From Labia minor (lineage: Eukaryota > Arthropoda > Insecta > Dermaptera > Spongiphoridae), in assembly GCA_963082975.1 (NCBI GenBank), contig OY720347.1, positions 8,600,225 to 8,664,224 of the forward strand: DNA of 64,000 bases. Direction: 5' to 3'. Below are positions 13,440-21,960 of this stretch, piece by piece. The notes beneath the pieces are model-generated. The model did no database searches. It worked only from the letters and a program-made list of their open reading frames with translations, and was not told where the DNA came from. The translations under genes were made by a program, and so were the position numbers. Position 1 is the first letter of the stretch. Every line of letters begins with the position of its first letter.

Positions 13440-13588
13440 TGTTAAAGTATATTAAAGTTGGTAACCCTGCACCTTCTTACCTGTATATATATTTATAGTA
13501 TGACCTTAGAGTAAATGTTCACCTTGTATTAAAAACACATTCAAACTCGAACAGTGCATTTTCATTAAACACATTTAAAACTCCAACA
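13440..13588 (+). repeat. 5' LTR of copy 2 (149 bp)
   Basis: TGTTAAAG...CTCCAACA, identical to 17148-17296 and 1575-1723. It contains TATATATATTTATA (13484-13497) and two ATTAAA hexamers (13528-13533 and 13564-13569). It provides the promoter for the genomic RNA. Confidence 0.97.
13484..13497 (+). promoter_or_regulatory. Probable TATA box of the LTR promoter
   Basis: TATATATATTTATA lies 45 bp into the 149-bp LTR, leaving about 90 bp for the transcription start and R/U5. Assignment rests on sequence and position only; the flanking satellite is also AT-rich, but this is the best TATA match inside the LTR. Confidence 0.5.
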
Positions 13589-13602
13589 GGTTATGGGCCC
13601 AG
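13589..13602 (+). promoter_or_regulatory. Primer-binding site, initiator tRNA-Met internal (half-tRNA) type
   Basis: GGTTATGGGCCCAG starts directly after the LTR. Its reverse complement CTGGGCCCATAACC is the anticodon stem-loop of eukaryotic initiator tRNA-Met. Drosophila copia is known to prime from such an internal site with a cleaved 5' half of the tRNA rather than its 3' CCA end. The 14-bp match makes the same mechanism likely here. It is strikingly GC-rich for this window. Confidence 0.88.
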
Positions 13603-13670
13603 GTAAACACTGCGGGTAATTGGGTGATAATTGGAAATATTTTTTAATCTTAAAAGGATTTTTTTAAAAA
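13603..13670 (+). other. 5' leader of the retrotransposon RNA
   Basis: A 68-bp untranslated stretch lies between the PBS and the gag-pol start. Its first half is G-rich (GCGGGTAATTGGGTGATAATT) and could hold packaging or dimerisation signals, though nothing specific can be assigned. The start codon sits in AAAAAATGGAA, with A at -3 and G at +4, a good animal initiation context. Confidence 0.6.
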
Positions 13671-16600
13671 ATGGAATTTCTTAAAATTGAACCACTACAC
13701 CGACACAACTATGATACCTGGAAGATTCAGATGGAAGCCATCCTAGTAAAAAATGGATATTGGAACATAGTCTCCGGAAACCAAAAAAGGTCAAATATTG
13801 ATGAAAAAGATACGAAAGGGATTGAAAAATGGGATCTCCTGGACCAAAAAGCTAAGTCTGATCTAATTTTATCAATAACACCTAGAGAATTAAGGATAGT
13901 TAAAAATTTAAATAGCTCAAGTGAAATATGGATTAAATTAAAGGAAACCTTTGAAAGTAAAGGTCCAGCCAAAAAGGCTTATTTGTTAAAGAAACTAATT
14001 TTAAGTAAAATGAATATAAGTGATAATATGGATGACTATTTAAATACATTTTGTGAAATTATAGAAAAATTAAAAGATATTGAATTTATAATAAATGATG
14101 AACTATTATGTATAATATTATTATATAGTCTACCAGACGAATATGAAAATTTTAGATGTGCTATAGAAACAAGGGACACTTTGCCATCTTTAGATAATTT
14201 AAAAATAAAATTATTGGAAGAGTTTGAATGTCGGGGAAGTCAAGGCGATTCCTCAAATCAAAGTAACTTTATTAAAAATAGAAATAAAAATAGACCTATT
14301 AATAAAAATTATAATTTTAAAAATAATCCTTACAAAAATAATTCTTTAAATAAATATAATGAAAATAATAATAATAAATATAATACGAATAAAAAACATA
14401 ATTTTTTCAACAGGGATAAAAGGTCAACTGATTATAATAAATTTAGTAATTCAAATAATGAAATTAAAAATAAAATTATATGTTTCCGTTGTAAGGGCGA
14501 AGGCCATAAAATTTCTCAATGTCCATCTAAGTCGACTCATATGTTAGCCCTAAAAGTCACTGATGATAAAAATGATTGGATTTTAGATTCTGGCTGTACA
14601 AATCACATGATAAATAATAAAGAATTACTGGAAAATATAAGACATCCAAAACTAAGTTGTTTAACACTAGCCGATAACAGTAAAATAAATATTGATTGTA
14701 TTGGTGATATGATTATTAACATAAATAATAGACAAATTGAATTAACAGATGTACTATATGTTCCCAAATTAAAAACGAATTTATTATCTGTCGGGTCATT
14801 TACTGATAAGAATTTTGAAGTTTTATTTAAAAATCATAATGCATTTATAACGAATAATGACGAACTAATGTTTACAGCTAAGAAAAAGGAGAACGGATTA
14901 TATTATTTAAATGAAAATATTAAAAATAAAGATAAAAATGATTTTTCATATTATTTAAATAAAAATAAATTATCAAAATTAGACATATGGCATAAAAGAT
15001 ACGGACATTTAAATGAAAGAGATTTAAAACTAATAACCAAATCAGATCAAGTTTTCGGTTTAGACCAAAGTATATTAAATGAAAATTTAAATAATTGTGA
15101 AATATGCATTAAAGGAAAATTATCTCAAACACCTTTTAAAAATTCAAATTCACAGAAAAATTTAGAAATATTGGAAATAATCCATACAGATATTTGTGGA
15201 CCATTTAGAACCACGTCTATCGGTGGAAATAAATATTTCATTACTTTTATAGACGAAGCAAGCAGATATTGCGAAGTTAAATTTCTAAAATACAAAAGTC
15301 AAGCTTTTGAAGCATTTATTGAATATAAAAATTATATTGAAAACATGACAGATAAAAGGATTAAATATTTGCAATCAGATAATGGAAAAGAATACATTAA
15401 TAATAGATTTAATAATTTTTTAAAAAAATCAGGAATTAAGCGAAGATTAACAGTTCCTTATACGCCCCAACAAAATGGATTATCTGAACGTATGAACAAG
15501 ACTCTATTGGAGATGACGAGATGTATGTTAATACAAGCAAATCTAGAACATTCCTTTTGGGCAGAAGCAGTAATAACTGCATGTTATTTGAGGAACAGAA
15601 GCCCAACATCATCTTTAAAAGGACAAATACCTTATAACATCCTTACAAACAAAAAATTTAATGTCTCACATTTAAGAACTTTTGGTATGAGAGTACGTTT
15701 TTTAAATAAAAATAATAAAAATAAATTAAATTCAAGAACAATTGAAGGAATTTTTATAGGTTATTGCGAGGAAAGCAAAGCTTATAGAGTATATGATCCC
15801 ATGACCAGAAGGGTACATATTACTCGAGATATTAAATTTATAAACGAATTTCATAATAAAAATGGAGATAATTTAAAATATAATGATTTATTAGAAGAAA
15901 ATTCAAAATACAACAGCTTGGACATAATGATTGATAAACATAATAATGATGCATCTTTAGAAAGTGATATAGACGAAAATAACATTGACCAACAGAGAGG
16001 AAGAGGACGTCCTAAAATGATTAAAAGTGGAAATAGGGGAAGACCCAGAAAAGTCTATCAATACAAAAAATCCGAAAGTGAAAATGATGAAGAAACAATT
16101 CCCAGCTCTAGAGACAGTGATGTCTTAAGTTCAGAAGATGAACTCTCGATAGAAACGACCGAAGGAGAGGTCCAAGGACTTAATGTAGAACTGAAAATTA
16201 AAGATGCACTATTGCAAGAAGACTCGAACTTATGGAAAACAGCCATGAGGAAAGAAATGATTACATTAATTAAAAACGATACTTGGAGAATGGTCAGGAA
16301 ACACGAAAATCAAAATATAGTGGGTAGTCGTTTTGTCTTAACGACCAAAAATGATAATACTAAAAAGGCCAGGTTAGTCGCCAAGGGATATAGCCAAACT
16401 TATTCTATAGATTATTTTGATACTTATTCACCTGTCGCCAGAATGAGCAGCGTGAGGACACTAATGGCCAAATCTATAGAAGAAAAGTTGTACATTGAAC
16501 AAATGGACGTGGAGGCAGCGTATTTAAATGGTGAACTGGAAGAGAACATTTACATGGAATGTCCTGAAGGGTTTAACGACATATTGAAAGATTTAGTCGA

Positions 16601-17075
16601 AAATGAAAATGAAAATATAAAAAAGATTGCATTACAAATGATAAAAGACTTTAAAAAAGGGAAAAATATATTAAAATTAAAAAAGGCTATATACGGATTG
16701 AAACAATCCGGACGCCAATGGTACAAAAAATTAGACATAAAATTAAAAAATTTAGGAATGTCTCCATTGGAGAGTGATCCATGCATATATATTAAAAATA
16801 ATAATAATAATAATAAAAACGTATTAATATTAATCATTTACGTGGATGATATAATCATAATAGGATCAAATAAAAAGGATATTAATGAATTTAAAAAGAA
16901 TTTGTCTAATGATTTTAACATGAAAGACATGGGAGAAATAAATCAATTTTTAGGCATAAAGTTTGAATACGATAGAGATAAAAACGTCTTAAGTATGCCT
17001 GCTGATTTTCTCACGAAAACCGTCTCAAAGGTCAAGCAAGAAGATTGTATGAGAAGACTCAAGCAAATGAATTAA
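13671..17075 (+). CDS. Gag-Pol polyprotein of a Ty1/copia element, lacking RNase H
   Basis: A single uninterrupted 1134-residue polyprotein. Gag: about 1-200, with the copia-type start (HNYDTWKIQMEAIL), then an Asn/Lys-rich linker (200-265) and a CCHC zinc knuckle C271-C274-H279-C284. Protease: DSG at 306-308. Integrase: zinc-binding H441, H446, C476, C479; catalytic D507, D570, E606 with the D-x35-E spacing; C-terminal part to about 725. Linker: AT-hook-like RGRGRPK (776-782) and RGRPRK (789-794), then an acidic stretch. Reverse transcriptase: from about 855, with D946 in QMDV and YVDD at 1057-1060. RT is followed at 1109-1116 by SMPADFLTK: ADFLTK normally comes after RNase H, so roughly 270-300 residues (RT thumb/connection and RNase H, an estimate against copia's ~1400 residues) are lost in frame. 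Gag and Pol share one frame with no frameshift site. The start is the first ATG after the PBS, in good context. Confidence 0.96.
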   Translation: MEFLKIEPLHRHNYDTWKIQMEAILVKNGYWNIVSGNQKRSNIDEKDTKGIEKWDLLDQKAKSDLILSITPRELRIVKNLNSSSEIWIKLKETFESKGPAKKAYLLKKLILSKMNISDNMDDYLNTFCEIIEKLKDIEFIINDELLCIILLYSLPDEYENFRCAIETRDTLPSLDNLKIKLLEEFECRGSQGDSSNQSNFIKNRNKNRPINKNYNFKNNPYKNNSLNKYNENNNNKYNTNKKHNFFNRDKRSTDYNKFSNSNNEIKNKIICFRCKGEGHKISQCPSKSTHMLALKVTDDKNDWILDSGCTNHMINNKELLENIRHPKLSCLTLADNSKINIDCIGDMIININNRQIELTDVLYVPKLKTNLLSVGSFTDKNFEVLFKNHNAFITNNDELMFTAKKKENGLYYLNENIKNKDKNDFSYYLNKNKLSKLDIWHKRYGHLNERDLKLITKSDQVFGLDQSILNENLNNCEICIKGKLSQTPFKNSNSQKNLEILEIIHTDICGPFRTTSIGGNKYFITFIDEASRYCEVKFLKYKSQAFEAFIEYKNYIENMTDKRIKYLQSDNGKEYINNRFNNFLKKSGIKRRLTVPYTPQQNGLSERMNKTLLEMTRCMLIQANLEHSFWAEAVITACYLRNRSPTSSLKGQIPYNILTNKKFNVSHLRTFGMRVRFLNKNNKNKLNSRTIEGIFIGYCEESKAYRVYDPMTRRVHITRDIKFINEFHNKNGDNLKYNDLLEENSKYNSLDIMIDKHNNDASLESDIDENNIDQQRGRGRPKMIKSGNRGRPRKVYQYKKSESENDEETIPSSRDSDVLSSEDELSIETTEGEVQGLNVELKIKDALLQEDSNLWKTAMRKEMITLIKNDTWRMVRKHENQNIVGSRFVLTTKNDNTKKARLVAKGYSQTYSIDYFDTYSPVARMSSVRTLMAKSIEEKLYIEQMDVEAAYLNGELEENIYMECPEGFNDILKDLVENENENIKKIALQMIKDFKKGKNILKLKKAIYGLKQSGRQWYKKLDIKLKNLGMSPLESDPCIYIKNNNNNNKNVLILIIYVDDIIIIGSNKKDINEFKKNLSNDFNMKDMGEINQFLGIKFEYDRDKNVLSMPADFLTKTVSKVKQEDCMRRLKQMN

Positions 17076-17137
17076 TTAAAAAAAAAAAAATGTTTATATT
17101 GTAAAATTGTATTTATTTATATTTTAATTATTCACTT
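17076..17137 (+). other. 3' untranslated stretch of copy 2
   Basis: A run of 13 A residues just after the stop and AT-rich sequence lead to the polypurine tract. No env-like ORF fits here. The sequence matches 1503-1564. Confidence 0.8.
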
Positions 17138-17145
17138 GAAGGGGG
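17138..17145 (+). other. Polypurine tract, copy 2
   Basis: GAAGGGGG, 2 bp before the 3' LTR start TGTTAAAG. This is the expected plus-strand primer position. Its use depends on RNase H, which this element does not encode. Confidence 0.88.
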
Positions 17146-17147
17146 TG

Positions 17148-17296
17148 TGTTAAAGTATATTAAAGTTGGTAACCCTGCACCTTCTTACCTGTATATATAT
17201 TTATAGTATGACCTTAGAGTAAATGTTCACCTTGTATTAAAAACACATTCAAACTCGAACAGTGCATTTTCATTAAACACATTTAAAACTCCAACA
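17148..17296 (+). repeat. 3' LTR of copy 2 (149 bp)
   Basis: Identical to the 5' LTR by direct reading. ATTAAA at 17236-17241 or 17272-17277 could serve as the poly(A) signal of the genomic RNA. It is followed immediately by AAGGT and the satellite palindrome. Confidence 0.97.
17236..17241 (+). terminator. Possible poly(A) signal ATTAAA in the 3' LTR
   Basis: ATTAAA is the commonest variant of the animal AATAAA signal. It lies 60 bp before the LTR end; a second ATTAAA is at 17272-17277. Which one is used, if any, cannot be told from sequence. Confidence 0.4.
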
Positions 17297-17301
17297 AAGG
17301 T
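17297..17301. other. Right target-site duplication AAGGT of copy 2
   Basis: Matches 13435-13439. It runs straight into the satellite, restoring the monomer start AAAGGTCATCGTACGATGACC that the insertion split. Confidence 0.95.
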
Positions 17302-17801
17302 CATCGTACGATGACCCTAGGTTTTAGGCATAATAAAATAATTATTCATCAGAAATATCAATAATATATTTTTTTAATATTTTTATAATGTAAAATGAAC
17401 GAATTTATTATTTATTTTTAAAAATTTCATTTTTTAATTTTCCCGTAAAAATTATGAAAGGTCATCGTAGGATGACCCTAGGTTTTCGGCATAAAAACAT
17501 AATTATTCATCAGAAATATCAATAATATATTTTTTTAATATTTTTATGATGTAAAATTAAGAATTTATTATTTATTTTTAAAAATTTCATTTTTTAATTT
17601 TACCGTAAAAATTATGAAAGGTCATCTTAGGATGACCCTACGTTTTCGGCATAAAAAAATAATTATTCATCAGAAATATCAATAATATATTTTTTTAATA
17701 ATTTTATGATGTAAAATGAACGAATTTATTATTTTTTTTAAAACATTTCATTTTTTAATTTTACCGAAAATATTATGAAAGGTCATCTTAGGATGACCCT
17801 A

Positions 17802-20800
17802 CGTTTTCGGCATAAAAAAATAATTTTTAGTAAGAAATATGAATAATATATTTTTTTAATATTTTTATGATGTAAAATGAACGAATTTATTATTTATTTT
17901 TAAAAATTTCATTTTTTAATTTTCCCCTAAAAATTATGAAAGATCATCGTACGATGACCCTAGGTTTTCGGCATAAACAAATAATTATTCATCAGAAATA
18001 TCAATAATATATTTTTTTTAATATTTTTATGATGTAAAATGAACGAATTTATTATTTTTTTTAAAACATTTCATTTTTTAATTTGACCCTAGGTTTTAGG
18101 CATAATAAAATAATTATTCATCAGAAATATCAATAATATATTTTTTTAATATTATTATGATGTAAAATGAACGAATTTATTATTTATTTTTAAAAATTTC
18201 ATTTTTTAATAATCCTGTAAAAATTATGAAAGGTCATCGTAGGATGACCTTAGGTTTTCGTCATAAAAAAATAATTTTTAGTAAGAAATATGAATAATAT
18301 ATGTTTTTTAATATTTTTATGATGTAAAATGAACGAATTTATTATTTTTTTTAAAACATTTCATTTTTTAATTTTACCGAAAATATTATGAAAGGTCATC
18401 TTAGGATGACCCTAGGTTTACGGCATAAAAAAATAATTATTCATCAGAAATATCAATAATATATTTTTTTAATAATTTTATGATGTAAAATGAACGAATT
18501 TATTATTTATTTTTAAAAATTTCATTTTTTAATTTTACCGTAAAAATTATGAAAGGTCATCTTAGGATGACCCTAGGTTTTCATCATAAAAAAATAATTA
18601 TTCATCAGAAATATCAATAATATATATTTTTAATAATTTTATGATGTAAAATGAACGAATTTATTATTTATTTTTAAAAATTTCATTTTTTAATTTTCCC
18701 GTAAAAATTATGAAAGGTCATCGTAGGATGACCCTAGGTTTACGGCATAAACAAATAATTATTCATCAGAAATATCAATAATATATTTTTTTTAATATTT
18801 TTATGATGTAAAATGAACGAATTTATTATTTTTTTTAAAACATTTCATTTTTTAATTTTACCGAAAATATTATGAAAGGTCATCTTAGGATGACCCTACG
18901 TTTTCGGCATAAAAAAATAATTATTCATCAGAAATATCATTAATATATTTTTTTAATAATTTTATGATGTAAAATGAACGAATTTATTATTTTTTTTAAA
19001 ACATTTCATTTTTTAATTTTACCGAAAATATTATGAAAGGTCATCTTAGGATGACCCTATGTTTTCATCATAAAAAAATAATTATTCATCAGAAATATCA
19101 ATAATATATATTTTTAATAATTTTATGATGTAAAATGAACGAATTTATTATTTATTTTTAAAAATTTCATTTTTTAATTTTCCCGTAAAAATTATGAAAG
19201 GTCATCGTAGGATGACCCTAGGTTTACGGCATAAAAAAATAATTATTCATCAGAAATATCAATAATATATTTTTTTAATATTTTTATGATGTAAAATGAA
19301 GAATTTATTATTTATTTTTAAAAATTTCATTTTTTAATTTTCCCCTAAAAATTATGAAAGGTCATCGTAGGATGACCCTAGGTTTTAGGCATAATAAAAT
19401 AATTATTCATCAGAAATATCAATAATATATTTTTTTAATATTATTATGATGTAAAATGAACGAATTTATTATTTATTTTTAAAAATTTCATTTTTTAATA
19501 ATCCTGTAAAAATTATGAAAGGTCATCGTAGGATGACCTTAGGTTTTCGGCATAAAAAAATAATTTTTAGTAAGAAATATGAATAATATATGTTTTTTAA
19601 TATTTTTATGATGTAAAATGAACGAATTTATTATTTTTTTTAAAACATTTCATTTTTTAATTTTACCGAAAATATTATGAAAGGTCATCTTAGGATGACC
19701 CTAGGTTTTCGGCATAAAAAAATAATTATTCATCAGAAATATCAATAATATATTTTTTTAATAATTTTATGATGTAAAATGAACGAATTTATTATTTATT
19801 TTTAAAAATTTCATTTTTTAATTTTCCCGTAAAAATTATGAAAGGTCATCGTACAGTGACCCTAGGTTTTCGGCATAAACAAATAATTATTCATCAGAAA
19901 TATCAATAATATATTTTTTTTAATATTTTAATAATGTAAAATGAACGAATTTATTATTTTTTTTAAAACATTTCATTTTTTAATTTTACCGAAAATATTA
20001 TGAAAGGTCATCTTAGAATGACCCTACGTTTTCGGCATAAAAAAATAATTATTGATCAGAAATATCAATAATATATTTTTTTAATATTTTTATAATGTAA
20101 AATGAACGAATTTATTATTTATTTTTAAAAATTTCATTTTTTAATTTTCCCGTAAAAATTATGAAAGATCATCGTAGGATGACCCTAGGTTTTCGGCATA
20201 AAAAAATAATTTTTAGTAAGAAATATGAATAATATATGTTTTTTAATATTTTTATGATGTAAAATGAACGAATGTATTATTTTTTTTAAAACATTTCATT
20301 TTTTATTTTTACCTAAAATATTATGAAAGGTCATCTTAGGATGACCCTAGGTTTTTGGCATTAAAAAATAATTATTCATCAGAAATATCAATAATATATT
20401 TTTTTAATATTTTTATGATGTAAAATGAAGAATTTATTATTTATTTTTAAAAATTTCATTTTTTAATTTTACCGTAAAAATTATGAAAGGTCATCGTACG
20501 ATGACCCTAGGTTTTCGGCATAAACAAATAATTATTCATCAGAAATATCAATAATATATTTTTTTTAATATTTTTATGATGTAAAATGAAGAATTTATTA
20601 TTTATTTTTAAAAATTTCATTTTTTAATTTTCCCGTAAAAATTATGAAAGGTCATCGTACAGTGACCCTAGGTTTTCGGCATAAACAAATAATTATTCAT
20701 CAGAAATATCAATAATATATTTTTTTTAATATTTTAATAATGTAAAATGAACGAATTTATTATTTTTTTTAAAACATTTCATTTTTTAATTTTACCGAAA

Positions 20801-21960
20801 ATATTATGAAAGGTCATCTTAGGATGACCCTACGTTTTCGGCATAAAAAAATAATTATTGATCAGAAATATCAATAATATATTTTTTTAATATTTTTATA
20901 ATGTAAAATGAACGAATTTATTATTTATTTTTAAAAATTTCATTTTTTAATTTTCCCGTAAAAATTATGAAAGATCATCGTAGGATGACCCTAGGTTTTC
21001 GGCATAAAAAAATAATTTTTAGTAAGAAATATGAATAATATATGTTTTTTAATATTTTTATGATGTAAAATGAACGAATGTATTATTTTTTTTAAAACAT
21101 TTCATTTATTAATTTTACCGAAAATATTATGAAAGGTCATCTTAGGATGACCCTACGTTTTCGGCATAAAAAAATAATTATTCATCAGAAATATCAATAA
21201 TATATTTTTTTAATATTTTAATGATGTAAAATGAACGAATTTATTATTTATTTTTAAAAATTTCATTTTTTAATTTTCCCCTAAAAATTATGAAAGGTCA
21301 TCGTAGGATGACCCTAGGTTTTAGGCATAATAAAATAATTATTCATCAGAAATATCAATAATATATTTTTTTAATATTTTTATGATGTAAAATGAAGAAT
21401 TTATTATTTATTTTTAAAAATTTCATTTTTGAATTTTACCGTAAAAATTATGAAAGGTCATCTTAGGATGACCCTACGTTTTCGGCATAAAAAAATAATT
21501 ATTCATCAGAAATATCAATAATATATTTTTTTAATAATTTTATGATGTAAAATGAACGAATTTATTATTTTTTTTAAAACATTTCATTTTTTAATTTTAC
21601 CGAAAATATTATGAAAGGTCATCTTAGGATGACCCTACGTTTTCGGCATAAAAAAATAATTATTTATCAGAAATATCAATAATATATTTTTTTAATATTT
21701 TTATAATGTAAAATGAACGAATTTATTATTTATTTTTAAAAATTTCATTTTTTAATTTTCCCGTAAAAATTATGAAAGATCATCGTAGGATGACCCTAGG
21801 TTTTCGGCATAAAAAAATAATTTTTAGTAAGAAATATGAATAATATATGTTTTTTAATATTTTTATGATGTAAAATGAACGAATTTATTATTTTTTTTAA
21901 AACATTTCATTTTTTAATTTTACCGAAAATATTATGAAAGGTCATCTTAGGATGACCCTA
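17802..21960 (+). repeat. 4.16-kb satellite block, copy A
   Basis: About 26 monomers repeated immediately downstream. The private truncated-monomer scar is at 18081 here and 22240 in copy B (offset 4159); the TTTTTGAATTTTACC variant near 21394 recurs near 25551 (offset 4157). Confidence 0.85.

Larger units (their letters stand above)
13440..17296 (+). mobile_element. Complete Ty1/copia LTR retrotransposon, copy 2 (3857 bp), RNase H-deleted
   Basis: The order is LTR, tRNA primer site, gag-pol in a single frame (protease, integrase, reverse transcriptase), polypurine tract, LTR. Integrase before RT is the diagnostic Ty1/copia order. The two LTRs are identical over 149 bp and the element is flanked by AAGGT repeats, so insertion (or a later LTR-homogenising event) is recent. 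At 3.86 kb it is shorter than typical copia elements of about 5 kb, because the LTRs are short and the RT thumb plus RNase H region is missing. It is probably non-autonomous: integration signals are intact, but RNase H would have to be supplied by another element. Confidence 0.97.
15574..21960 (+). repeat. Segmental duplication, member 2 (partner 1-6387)
   Basis: Constant offset of 15573 from 1-6387, covering the 3' 1.7 kb of the retrotransposon and 4.66 kb of satellite. The period, 15573 bp, equals one element (3857 bp) plus 11716 bp of satellite, as expected for tandem duplication of an element-containing block. Confidence 0.92.

Noticed and set aside
13589-13602. tRNA gene fragment
   Set aside because: Only 14 bp match initiator tRNA-Met, in antisense and exactly at the LTR edge; it is the primer-binding site.
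13727-13972. Minus-strand 81-residue ORF
   Set aside because: Antisense shadow of Gag with no supporting signal.
14359-14547. Plus-strand 62-residue ORF in a second frame of Gag
   Set aside because: Ile/Lys/Asn runs from AAT repeats; it overlaps the Asn-rich linker of Gag and has no separate evidence.
14470-14600. Programmed frameshift between gag and pol
   Set aside because: Gag, protease and the rest are in one continuous frame; no shift is needed. Copia-type splicing for Gag-only protein is possible, but no splice sites could be assigned with confidence.
17076-17147. env-like or additional ORF after pol
   Set aside because: Only 72 bp separate the stop codon from the 3' LTR.
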